Shown here piece after piece: positions 1 to 11,600 of a DNA stretch of 64,000 nt. The first letter of the stretch is position 1, and every line of letters begins with the position of its first letter. The notes below the pieces were generated by a model. That model was not told the origin of the DNA. It worked only from the letters and a program-made list of their open reading frames with translations, and did not search any database. The stretch spans positions 8,634,270 to 8,698,269 of the forward strand of contig JARUPZ010000016.1 of assembly GCA_031213475.1 (NCBI GenBank), given 5' to 3'. The stretch is from Nereocystis luetkeana. Lineage: Eukaryota; Sar; Phaeophyceae; Laminariales; Laminariaceae. Made by a program: the position numbers and the translations under genes.

Positions 1-77
1 GTGTGTTTTCTTGTCGGTGCGGAGCGGGACTCTTGTTGTGCCACAGGCGCCAAAGGGGGGAGGGGGGGGGGGGGGTG

Positions 78-330
78 TACTCATGTTACGCATGGTCGTA
101 GTCGTATGACCATGCGTAGACCCCACGCACACCCCTACAATGCCGGGAAGGGGCACGTTGTTATCGGATTTCCACCGACCGGGCAGGCATCGCTAGCTAT
201 ATATATAGCGCGAAGCGCGAAGCGAGGTATGTATTCGGCGAGTCGCCATGAAGAGTAAGCCGTATCCTACTGGGAGAACCGCCTGTGAGGCGGGCGTGCT
301 GGTGCCGGGTTTGCTGCGACCGTCGATTGA
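78..330 (+). repeat. Poly-G-associated repeat family P, copy 1
   Basis: It starts right after a G-run with GTACTCATGTTACGCATGG. It continues with a CGTAGTCGTATGACCAT core, ACAATGCC, a CACCGACCGGG block and GCGAGTCGC. Confidence 0.75.
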
Positions 331-340
331 CAACATCGGC

Positions 341-1689
341 CGCAACGTCGGGAATTTTGCCCGTAAAAGGGAAATGCCCGGCGAAATCCGTACTGCTATT
401 ATTAATAATATGTACCAGGTATGGTATACAAATATAGTTATGATAGTCCCCGCCAGGCGCAGCTCAGGCCTTTCTTTTTTGCGAATCTCTCCCGTCACCG
501 CCGATCATCTTCTCGCGTTGTTTCTCGACCGGGCCGCGTCCCGGTTAGTCTCGACCGAGCGCAGATCCGCTCGCGGGGCTTCCTTGAGGCCCGAGTCTGC
601 GTCGGGTTCTCCGTAATTTTGCGAGGCCTTTTCCTGCCCTGTCTGCGATTTTAATGCAAAGCCTTGCGACAAGAGCCATGTTTTTATCACGATTCCTTGG
701 GGTACGCGTTCTCCCGCCTTCGGTTCCTCGGGAGAGTGTCGGCCGCCCTGCCGGCGTCACCTTGGTTAGGGTGGGAACGACCTGTCTGTGTGGGTGGGTC
801 GTCGTGAGCTCGAGACCTACGAAACTTGTTACATGCCCGGCAAATAAATGCCTGCCGCCCAGATTTCGTTGCGACGACGTACATACGTACGTGCGTACGT
901 ATGATGTTCACGTAGGTTACGAACACATTTATTTGGTTGGTTGTTTTCACCGCAACCTACGAACGACTGCTGTGCTCGAGACCTACGCCCTTTTCCGCAC
1001 GCCAGCGGAATGCTTGCCACTCATTTTTTCGTTGCGATGGCGTATGCTCGTACACGTACGTATACACTATATCACGCACGAGTGCTCGTATGAATACTAC
1101 CTGGTATTTGTTTATTTTTCGACGAGTGACAAGAGACTGAAAACCAACGACTGCTGCGCGACGCTCGGGATAGAAACCACTTCATACGGCGGCTAATTCC
1201 AACGGTGCCGTCGAGGCGGGCTACGTGGCGCCCTAAATGTTGCTGCTGTTGCGAGGGAGAAACAGCTTTCCACACTACGTAACTGTTCTGTAGTTCCAAG
1301 CGGTTCTCCCCCCCAAGAGCGGGTGTGTTATCACAGAAACATCCCGCACTTATTTCCAAGTAGTTTGCCTCCCACAAACAAGTGCGTGCATTCGCAGAGC
1401 CATAGTAAACATGCGCGTAGCAGTCATAAACCAACCATTATGATAGACAGCGGGTTTTTGGTAGACGCTTCTTAGTTAGGGAGTGCTTAATTAAGGAGGG
1501 GAGTGATCGTTTTTTGGTGGATCGGATGGAGGGATGTTGGTTGTGGTAGTTTTCATGTGCGCCACATCGGTTTTGATTTGTCGTGTATATGACACTGCTT
1601 GCTGCGATTTTGTTCTGGACTGGAGAGTTATTCACTTTCTGGTTCCTTAGTCTTGTTTGGAACAACACTACTCAATGTCGGATGGTAAG
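341..1689. other. Intergenic, no gene recognised
   Basis: Contains a degenerate duplication of about 163 bp (GCTCGAGACCTACG at about 809 and 973, each followed by TTTCGTTGCGA and ACGTACG). A 180-residue open frame here has no recognisable domain. Confidence 0.6.
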
Positions 1690-1690
1690 C

Positions 1691-1729
<39 letters not shown>

Positions 1730-1869
1730 GACAAGCTGAAAGTTGGCACGGAAGGGAGGTAGACTTGGTGCATGGGTTTGTTTCCGAGGTTTTCTTCTTT
1801 CGGGAAAGTATGAGTGATCCATGTTGAAGATCATGCTGCACATTGTCAGATAGATGGCAAGAGGAATAA

Positions 1870-1926
<57 letters not shown>

Positions 1927-1984
1927 CAAAAACAACAACAACAACAAACAACAATAATAATACTAATAATAATACTAATAATAG

Positions 1985-2034
<50 letters not shown>

Positions 2035-2035
2035 G
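1690..2035. repeat. AAT microsatellites
   Basis: Three (AAT)n runs: about 1690-1729, 1866-1922 and 1950-2033. Confidence 0.95.
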
Positions 2036-2044
2036 TTTCACACC

Positions 2045-2340
2045 CCGGATAGACAGATCACGATCTATCTATCTATCTACTACAGTAGATCATCTACATC
2101 AGGTCCTCACCTACCTGCCGGTATGAGAGATTGCTGTGCGGGATCTCCAAACCCAGGAAATGCGTGTTCCGAACTGTAGACCATGCAGATTGTGCGGGTC
2201 TCACCCTGGCACATGAGCTAGATCATACAGACCATACAATATCGGGAGAGGCACTCACTGCTTGCTGTAGATCTGCCTTGAAATATCTAAAGCTATAGAT
2301 CAGCAGGTAACTGGGAATCGATGACCTGTGCGGTGTGAAC
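2045..2340. repeat. Dispersed repeat family D, copy 1
   Basis: Starts GGATAGACAGATCACGATCT; shares CCCAGGAA, ATGAGCTAGATCATACAG and CCTTGAAATATCTA blocks with the other D copies. Confidence 0.75.
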
Positions 2341-2870
2341 ATTCCCAACACCAATTCCAACTAGATGTCCCCCGTTACCATTCCAAGCATGTCCCCTGTA
2401 ACTACAGTATAGGTCCATTAATTTGCAGCGCAACACATCCCCCCACAATTTCCGAGTATTAACAGTTTGCTCCTCCCCCGCAAAACAGTGGGTGCATTGA
2501 TTTGCGACAGTTTTCCTTCACTGGTTCTTGCAAGCACTTTACGTACGTACTGTGTACACTACCTGGTACCTGGTAACTGCCCCCCGGAAAGTGGGTGGAT
2601 TTATTTTACAGAGCAACAGTTTTTCTTGCACGAATTCCAGCTTTTTCATTCATACTTCGTCGTCCCAGAGTTCGAGAGGGATTGATGAGTGGGTGCATTT
2701 ATTTTCGGAGCAGCAGAGGTTTCCCGACATTAATTCCGAGTACTTTGTTTGCCCCCCCCCGCCCCCTCCCACCCAAAAGCGGGTGGATTTATTTGCAGAG
2801 CATTAGTTTTCCCACAGCAGTAACTCCAAGCAGCATGTTCGACTCCCAAAAGCGTGGGAGAGCGTTTAGT
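2340..2870. repeat. Tandem repeats of about 100 bp related to the foldback family
   Basis: Four or five units share ATTCC.AGTA.TTTGCCCCC, then a GTGGGTGCATTTATTTGCAG-like block. A related unit lies at about 1280-1390. Confidence 0.65.
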
Positions 2871-2876
2871 TGCAGC

Positions 2877-3225
2877 CGGTCGCCCCGGTGGTGAAGTGGT
2901 TAATCTCGAATTCTACTTGTTTGAGTCCTGGGTTCGAGCCCCAGGTGGGTCGGACTTTGAGTTCATTTGCAAAAACAAAAATAAAAAAGGATTCAATTGT
3001 TGAGAGCGCCTTGCAGCGTGGGTGGGCACAATTCGATGCGAGTCGACGAGGGAAGAAAAGGCTGAAATCTTCTCGCGATAAAAATGAAGGCACGTACCGT
3101 AGCGGGAAGGGGGGAGAAGAGCCTGCTATGTGACCCCGGATCTGAGTTACGAGTTGGAAGGAGAGAGAGAAGAAGATATGCGAAGATAATAAATGGGATG
3201 AGCAAAAAAAAAAAAAAAAAAAAAA
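2877..3225 (+). mobile_element. tRNA-derived SINE, copy 1 (full length, poly-A tail)
   Basis: The head resembles a tRNA: A-box-like TGGTGAAGTGG near 2889 and B box GGGTTCGAGCC near 2931, in a T-arm with a 5-bp stem and TTCGAGC loop. A body follows, then an A-run at 3203-3224. The acceptor stem does not pair properly, so it is not a functional tRNA gene. Confidence 0.85.
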
Positions 3226-3700
3226 AGAGAAACGGTTTTCCCACAGTATGTCCCAAGTTCCCCCCCCCCCCCCCCCCCCCCCCGCCCCAAACGTTGGGTG
3301 CAGCAGTGCATGCAAGCTTATAGAGGGGGTAAGGCGAGACGTTCGATTTTTTGTGCGACATGACAAATCGAACGAGGCATAGGTGCAACATCGGGAGGGA
3401 GGGGGGACGGAGGGTATATAGCTGGCTATGCTAAATTCCATCAGGATTTTAGCCAACTGCAAGTTTCGGCTTAAAAAAAAAAGTCTTGGTATTTGCTTGA
3501 CCGCGGTTATTTGACCTCGGTTATTTGAACGTGGTTATTTGATGGTATTTTTTTCGTTCACCATCGTTGAAACATCCACGCTCAAAAAGCAAGTCACGCC
3601 CAAGCGCTCGCGGCGGTGGCTTCACGCACGTTGTCCGCCGCTGCCCAAGAAGTCTCGCGGTTCTGCTCGGTAAGGTCGGCGACAACTCGAACTCCGCGTC

Positions 3701-3702
<2 letters not shown>

Positions 3703-3749
<47 letters not shown>

Positions 3750-3795
3750 TATAATATATTTATATATAATATCATATATATACAATATATACCAG
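3703..3795. repeat. (TA)n microsatellite
   Basis: Alternating TA tract ending in a TACCAGGTA motif (3790-3798). Confidence 0.95.
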
Positions 3796-3799
3796 GTAT

Positions 3800-5429
3800 A
3801 TCATAGCGCGCGGCACGCCAGATGCGGTGGCTGGCGGCCGTAACCGAAGCAAGGTTCGACCATAAAAATGGACCAATTCATTAATTTATCGTCCAGTCCT
3901 TACCCCCCCCCCTTGATCGATGGCCCATCATCGACAATCGCTAAACGCACGTATGGTGCCAGGAGCAATATCGTCGCTCAAGCGCCCGTCAAAACGGGCG
4001 CCACTTACTTCCGCTTGCGAGCAATATACGGCAAGGAGCCACTTCCACTTACGAGCAATATACGGTAGTAGCTGTTCGGTCAAAAGCTCGTAAATACCAT
4101 GATACGCTCTGGCCAGCGCGGTCTGCATGTAGCGTGACCGACCGGTAGTCGGAGTATACATAACATACTTGCTATCTACCCAGAGTAGGTTGCAACGTGG
4201 AGCGGTTGTCCTCCTTCATCCCTCAGTCCCACGCACCGCACCGCTTCACTAAACACTACAACGAATTCCGCCTATACTTCGTATGTTCCTTTTTCCCCTC
4301 TCCGTCGAAACCACGACCAGCCCCCCCCCCCCCCATTATCCAGCCGAAAAAACAGTACTGCTGTTCACGAACCGGGTCAAAAATCTCGGGGTCGGGTCGC
4401 GTCGGGTCGGGTCACCTAATCCGACCCCTACCCAACCCGCAAGATTTTGAAGACCTCCTGACCCGAACCGCGGTTGGGGTAAAATGACGTCACGACCCGT
4501 CAACAGCCCTGAAACAGATAGGAAGTGACACCGTCACCTTGGATGACGTCACCAGGCATCCAGGGGCTTTCCACCGATAACAAAAACTCCTTTATTACAT
4601 GTAAAGAAATGAACTCATCAGATGACCGTAGGCACGATTTTATTCCTTTATTTACGTACGTACTGCCTACTACAAGGTACTACGTATTGCACTCGGAAGG
4701 CAAGAATAACAAAAAATAAAATCGTCTCGAGGCCAGTCCCCTGATTGAGTCAAGACAGAGTTCTCAATACTACCGTACTGAGTCTCTTGCTCCTTTCCCG
4801 GCCCTTCTTTCTACGATAACACTCGACCGAATTCATGTATGCTGTTTGAAAAACAGCAAATAGCTACGCCATGGCTGGGCACCACGTCAGTAGAACCTAT
4901 TAATAAAGGGTCTCTTCCTACCGCGAGACTTACGCCACCAGTAGAACCTACTGTGTTGTGCCTGCCATGTAATATTACGGCATAATCGCCCCTGGCCCCT
5001 ATTGGTTGAGCAATGGGCGATACCATACGTACCGCGCGAAAGTGCACATTTTTTGCTGGTATTGCTGTACCATAATACCGTCCGATCAAAAGCTCGCGAT
5101 GAGCGGCGGATCTTCGAACGATCGTGCAGGAAGCGCATATTACGCCATGCCACCAAACCTCACGGCTAAACATACCCCACACTAACCCCCAGTAGTTTGT
5201 CCCCCACAAACGTCGGTGCAGGCAGTGTCCTAAAGCGGTTAATGAAATTGCCTCAAGTACCGAAAAAAAACTCGAGATATCTCGAAACACTACTATTATT
5301 AGTACGCGACACGGCCTTTTCTTCTTCACGTTCCCAAAAAAATAATAAGATGGATCGATTGATTGATCGACTGATTGGCATTAACCTGCAGCCATTGAGT
5401 ACCACCTACCTACCTAGGACCTGTTTCAT
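3800..5429. other. Intergenic, no gene recognised
   Basis: No supported feature except a C-run (about 4321-4334), a GGGTC/GACCC-rich stretch (4375-4500) and two TGACGTCA sites. Confidence 0.55.
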
Positions 5430-5690
5430 AGGGTATTTACCCCAGCGGTACCCGGGTAACAAACCTGGATAGTGTGGTCATACCCGGGTAGTTACCCGGG
5501 TAGGTACCCGGGTACCTCCAGAGTATGTACCTAAGCACACCCTACCTACCTACCTACCTACCAAATGCGTTCTTTTAGAATATTTACTCTGGGGTACCCG
5601 GGTAGAAAAACGTGGGTATTGTGGTCATACCCGGGTAGGTACCTGGGTACCTCCAGAGTGTATACCTAAGTACACCCTTGCTAACTACCT
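5430..5690. repeat. Cluster of TACCCGGGTA palindromes
   Basis: The 10-bp palindrome TACCCGGGTA and close variants occur several times in two copies of a block of about 120 bp that ends GGGTACCTCCAGAGT and ACCTAAG.ACACCC. Confidence 0.8.
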
Positions 5691-7724
5691 ACCCATCTTA
5701 CGGAAAGGGACTGGCCAGACCTAATCTGCGCCACAGCACCCGCTCGGGTCTAGTTTTCACGGGTGTACATCTATTTCTGCGGGCAGCCGCGTTACATCCT
5801 CGCGCGTACCGCGAGATCAATCGCGACCCCAACTAAGCACAATCATCAAGGCACGAGAAAGAAGGGTACACCGTAGGAAAATGAACGCTTTTCATAGACC
5901 CAGCAACCGATAACCACCTCTTGATCGACCACGCCGTCCGCGAAAAATATCGCAGGCGTAATACGCAACATTCACAAACTGGCATGGTCAGTCACGGGAC
6001 ACAAAGAAACGGATATACGCCGAATGTGAACTCCTCAAAGCGCGCTATCCGTGTTCGTAAACATCGGAATTATACACAAACAAAACCAATAGCATGAAAA
6101 AAAAAAAACGTTCGGGCAAGGCACCGCACAACACACACGCTTCCGGAACACCCCCCTGGGCCCTTTCGAGTTGCACGCAGCGCATTTCTACCCCCGATCC
6201 AATTTTCAACTACAGCAGTACGTACGGTGTATCATACCAACGATTTAAAGCAGGCTGCAGTACGAGTAAAGCGATACACCTTCACAAAATGCACCCCGCG
6301 ATCCGAGGCCAAAACTACTAGGCGTGAGAGTGGACAAGTGTTCGCAAGTTACGCAGTCCGGGTTCTACTGGAAATGAGCTAATGTGACATCATCATCATC
6401 GTTTAAAAGCGATGTACGATTTGCATCAAGCAAGTAACCAGAAAGACCAGCAAGCCCGCAGGCCAGCAAGCCAGCAAGCAAGCAGGCCAGCAGGCAAGCC
6501 ACCAAGCAAGCAAGCACAGGCAAGCAAAGCAAAGCAAGAAATTACTATAACCATAACATAACAAACAAACAAAAAGGACACAAAACACCACAAAACACCA
6601 AAAACACCAAAACACCAAAACACCAAAGCGAGCGAAACTGACGGGACAGCGTTCTGCGTTTCGTACGCTATCCGTAACGTACAACCAACAGACAGCCCAG
6701 TAACAGCCAAAGGACAACCAAGAGATATTCAAGAGACACTCGAGATACGAAGAGACCAGCCGATACAGCTTCGAGAGCAAGCCAAGGGACATTCAACAAC
6801 CAGTCGAGGCGCATCCAACCAAACATCCAAGCCTCCCCTAAGCAAACCGCAAAAAAAAACATCGAAACCACAGCAGTGGGGCCAGCACACGCGGTGTTAG
6901 TGGGTGCCGAGCACATGTAGGTATGATACTTACGTACGCACCCAGGAAACACCCATGGAGCACACAAACAAACGCGTGCGCGCTTTATTTAAGAGTAACG
7001 GAGAACGAAACACCAATCAGCGCTCCCCCAAGCACGAAACAACAACCGACCGACCAACCAACAGAGAAACAGATACCGGAAGACACAAAAAACAACAAAC
7101 AATTCAATCCCATTACCACGGACTGCACAGACAAAAAACACAACACACACCCAACCATCTCCGGCGAAAAACATCACGCAGAACCCACACAACGTGTGCA
7201 TAGGTCGGTTGACGTTAATCTACACCGCACGGTATTTATTCGTGGGTGAGAAAAAAATGGGGGGAAAAAAATAAATCAAAATAAATCAAAATAGAAAGGA
7301 AAAAAAAAGCGCTCGCTCGAAAAACCTCCCCGAGCCAAGAGCCAAGAGCCAACCCCCCCCCTCCCCTGCACATCCCAATCATCCAACCAAGAACCACACC
7401 CTTCCCCTACACACCTCAATAATCCAACCTCCCCCCCGTCCATCCCATCCATCCAGCCAACCCTTCTGTCCGTCTGCTTGCGTCTCCGCGCTACGAGAGA
7501 GGCCATCCAAGCCCCTCGGTCCACTGGGGCTCCAGATAACGTCGAGAGAAAAATAACGCAAAACTGCTTATGGCACCACCAAAAGGCCAAAAACAGCACA
7601 CGTCGGACAAAGCACCATCTCCACTTAGATATTTTAGATCCTCTGTTTCCGCCGTTATGATATGCCGCGCAGCATCTGTATCGTGTATATAGATCCAACG
7701 CTCGGGAAACATGTGCTACAAAAA
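5691..7724. other. Intergenic, no gene recognised
   Basis: Low-complexity CAAGCAAGC and CACCAAAA stretches at 6420-6640 and A-rich DNA to about 7320. The open frames are biased by these repeats. Confidence 0.55.
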
Positions 7725-7860
7725 AAAAAAAGATCCACGCAGATCGTATGGGCCCCACCCGGCGGCACGATCTTCTGAAGATCATGCTGACCACAAGAGA
7801 TAAGGGATGTATCTGCCCTGAAAGATCTAGACAATTAAATGGAGATCTAATCTGACCCGT
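7725..7860. repeat. Dispersed repeat family D, truncated copy 2
   Basis: Shares the right-hand blocks (GATCATGCTGA, TATCTGCCCTGAAAGATCTA) only. Confidence 0.65.
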
Positions 7861-8184
7861 GCCTGCAATACAGCAGCCGACCAACTACTTTCACCACCAC
7901 CACCACCACCGCCATCACCCACCTTCTACCCCCAGCTTTTCTGCCTCAGCCGACGCTCCTTCTACTTCCCTCTGTTCCCACCATTCTGGAGCTCGGCTAA
8001 AACACGGACCAACGGAACGCGACCCGCTCCCTGCCTCACCCCACCCACCCATCATAATGCCCCCTCTTCCTCCGGGTGCACCATCAGTCGCTCTCCGAAC
8101 CCCCTCCCCTGCCCCCTGTACCCTCCCACCACCCCCTCCCCCAAATGCCCCCCACCCACCGCCTGCCCCCCCCCCCCCCCCCTC

Positions 8185-8295
8185 CCGCCGTCGGTGAAAA
8201 CCCGACGTGCGCCGTCCCGGCACTGCATGGATGCGAGGGTCTATGGTCATACGACTACGCCCATGCATGACATCGAGTACACCCCTCAATCCCTC
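8185..8295 (-). repeat. Family P, copy 2 (reverse, partial)
   Basis: Complement of the same core, flanked by C-runs. It lies just 3' of the ZNHIT2 stop. Confidence 0.72.
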
Positions 8296-8346
8296 CCCCC
8301 CGCCCCCCCCTTCCCCACCGCCTCCTCCTCCTCCTCCTCCTCCTCC

Positions 8347-8613
8347 TCAATCGCTCACCGAGGACCGCCTCACCGCTTTTGCCATGGCGGGCGCCGCCTG
8401 CGCACCGTGCGAGCGCGCCCAGAGCAAGAAATATCCCACGCGCTTCTCGACCTTTCCCAGCTCTCTCGCCGCTCTCCTCTGGCCCTTTTTGGCGTGGGCG
8501 TATCGAGCCGGATTGGAGGGGGCGAGGGTACGACCGGCAGCCTCGAACATGCCCCAGGCATCTTGGAACGCGCAGATCAGTTTACGGGGATCGCTGCACA
8601 CCAGAAGAACGTC
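8347..8613 (-). CDS. ZNHIT2: ZNHIT2 exon 3 (C-terminus)
   Basis: After the acceptor CTCACAG it reads DVLLVCSDPRKL, then a basic stretch and KVEKRVGYFLLWA, like the RKKCQFLLAW region of human ZNHIT2. It stops at TGA (8349-8347), directly followed by a (GAG)n tract on the gene strand. 88 residues. Confidence 0.88.
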   Translation of the reverse strand, partial: DVLLVCSDPRKLICAFQDAWGMFEAAGRTLAPSNPARYAHAKKGQRRAARELGKVEKRVGYFLLWARSHGAQAAPAMAKAVRRSSVSD

Positions 8614-11600
8614 CTGTGAGCGTCGACATGGGGGAGTGGGGGTGGGGGTGGGGGGTGGGGTGGGAGGTGGGGTACGGTGCGGGGAGGATGGATGGGGGTG
8701 GAAGTGGGGGGTACTCGATATAACGCATGGCCGTAGCCGTGTGACCATAGATAAGACTCTCGCATCCTTACAATGCCAGGACGGAACACGTCTGGTTTTC
8801 ACCGACCGGGAAGACATTGCTTGCACCAAGTGCGAAGCGCCGTGAGGTGTTCGGCGAGTCGCATGGAGGGTGAGCTGCATCCTCCTAAAACCCGCTTGCG
8901 AGGCGGGATTCCTTGCACCTGGATGACAGCTTTTAATGACTTCATTTATTTTCCGATGTGGCCACTTCCAGAGACGGCAATTGGGGTACACTCCATAACT
9001 GCTTCGTGGGTGCCTTACCATAAACACTACGTTATGCAACCATTATCCTTGTGCCGAGCAAAGGCTCCTCCCTCCTAACAATTTATCTACAACTCGATCG
9101 CCAGCTGTGACCGAACGCAAAAAACAAACAAAAAAAGGGAGGGGAGGGGGGGGCATCACGCAGAGGCACTTGAAAGGGGGGGGGGGATACCAGATAGACA
9201 ACCTACAAGCTAAACGGCGAGCGTTTCACTTATTCCATCTACACAGCCCACCCTTACCCCCGATCACATCCCAACCACACCCCAACCAGACCCCAATCCC
9301 TCTACTCCAACCCCTACTTCAACCCAACCCCAGCCTCTACCCCACTAACCTGCCGCAGCGATTCCGCGTAGCTTCTGAACCCCGCGCCCTCCCCTTCCAC
9401 TGCCCGCTCGACGCATTGCGCCAGTGCCTGCCCCACCGTGGCAGGCGTCGCCCTGTCCTTCAAAACCGGGGACGCTCCGACAAGGGCCAGAGACGCCCCC
9501 ACTGGGTCGGAGCACCAGCAGCCGTTGTACAGCCGCGCCGCGAGCACGTAGGCGTAGACAAGATCGACCGCGAGGGAAGGCAGGGCGGGGGAGGGCTTCA
9601 TCGCGCAGAGCGTCGAGAAGTCTGGCGCCATGCAGGCCTGGTTCTGCAGCGAGGCAAACGAGTGCCGCGTGCACTCCTCTTCCTCCCCCTTCGCCCTCTC
9701 CTTCTCCCCTCCCCCCTTCTCTTCAGTCTCCCTCCCGCCCTCCTCCTCCTCCTCCTTCTCCTCCTCCTCCTCCTTCTCCAAACCTTTTCTCTGGCCGTCA
9801 GAGTGGGCCACAGCACTTGCCACTGCAGCAATCACGCTAACACCTCCATTACCACGACCGCTACCCGTCGAGTCCAAGACCGGTTGTCTCCTTCGTCGCT
9901 GCTGCTGCTGCTGCTGGGGCTTCTGCTGCTTCTCCTCGCTCCTCTCCTCCGGTGTTGGCGGCTGCGTTAGCGAGCACGACGCCGGAGCGCCACCGTCGTC
10001 GCCAGCGAAACTCTTCCCCACAAAGCAGGGCGCGACAACCGCCGGCGGCAGGGAGTGCGTCGTACGCCCAGTCACCACCTCCTGCACCCCTCCAGACTGC
10101 TCCCACCACGGCTCCCACGGAACGATAAGCTTGCCAAGCCGCCCGCTGGCCAGCTCCCTCAAGAATCGACCCTTTTCCTCTTCCGTCAGGAGGTCAAGGG
10201 CCCCCTCGTCTCCAAGCATTGGTCCTACGTGCGTTGGCCCTCCGGTCATTGGTCCTTCCGGTGATAGCATTGGCCCTTCGGGGATTGGCCCTCCGATCGT
10301 CCGCTGTCCGAGCGTCGTCGACCCTCCACGCCTCGGCTCTCTGATCCGCGCCTGTCCTGCTCGCTTCTCTTTCCCCCCGGTCGGCTTCTGTCGCGATTCT
10401 TTCACCGTCGTTCGTCCTCCGGAATTTTCCACCACCTCCAAGCCACCGCCGCTGCCGGTGCCGCCGCCACTGCGGCGATCATCGGCACCGGCGTTGGCAA
10501 CAGTAACGGTGGCGGAGGCGTTTTTTGGGTCCGGGAGAGCGGGGTCCCGGGGAAGAACGCAGTGGTCGCGCTGCTCGTGCAGTTCGATGGACAAGGCCAA
10601 GGTCTCCAACCTTTTCTGGAGAACCACCTCCTGCTCACTATACCTTCCACCACCCTCTTCCTCCTCCTCCTCCTCCTGCCGGTACTGCAATCCACCTCTA
10701 ATTCCTCTGGCGGAGGCGGTGGTGGGGGGGGGGGTGGTGGGAAACTCGTCCTCTCGGAGGCTGGACCCCACGATGGTCGCCTCGTCCCCGGTGGTTTCGC
10801 AGGTCTTCCCATCGAGCCGGATGCGTCTCAGGAGTTCCGTCATGCTCGCGCGGCGTCCTTCCTTGCCCCCGCCCCGCCCGTCCTCCCCCTCTCTCAGCCG
10901 AGTTTCTCGCTCCACATGGTTGCGAAAAAACGCCTCGGTACATCCAGATCCGTGCGTCTTGTGCGTACCAACATAGTTGTATTCCGGTGTATTTGTATCG
11001 GTTGGCAGAGGGATTTCGGGGTTTCCGCATGTGATGGCGTGCGGTGTGCATCATCACGGACGTGGCGTGGGCAACAGGACGATAGGACGGAGAGAAGGGG
11101 GGGGGAAAGGGGGGGGCGAAAGGAGCGGGTTAGAGTTCTTGTTTTTTCTTCATGTTTGGAATGGAAGGTTTCCAAGAATGCACAGAGCAGGACCAACAAG
11201 TGCTTGCTTTTTTTCGACCCAGGGATACCCACAAGAGTTTTTTTTAGGAAACACGACTCGCCTGTGATACTAAAGCTGTGATTATGCAGCACAACGCATA
11301 CTGCCAAATGTTGCTTGCGCGCAGGACAAAAGGGTATTCCCCCGCGCGTGTCAAACAACGCCCTTGCATTGCGGTCCGTCTACTAAACCTACCAGAGCAT
11401 TTGCCGGTATCGTACACCAGCAGAGATCCTCGTACTGTAGTCCCTCCCGTGTACCAGGTGCAGCGCGGGCTGATTTGCGCGGCTGATCCTGCCGTCATCA
11501 ACACGCGTGGTCTTTCCTCCACGTACGCGCATGCAACAGCACTAATCTCGTCTTCTCATACTGCTGTACCTGTTATCTCTACCATGTCATACCAGCGTAG

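Noticed and set aside
1628..2041. Leu/Ile-rich membrane-like protein
   Set aside because: Product of AAT microsatellites.
2877..2953. Functional tRNA gene
   Set aside because: A and B boxes and a T-arm are present but the acceptor stem does not pair, and a body with a poly-A tail follows, so it is a SINE.
4811..5329. 172-residue minus-strand protein
   Set aside because: No recognisable domain, no supporting splice context, and internal duplicated sequence.
8207..8845. 212-residue plus-strand protein
   Set aside because: Overlaps ZNHIT2 exon 3 on the opposite strand and C/T-rich low-complexity DNA.
9630..10976. 448-residue plus-strand protein
   Set aside because: Antisense shadow of ZNHIT2 exon 2, whose minus-strand reading matches the family.
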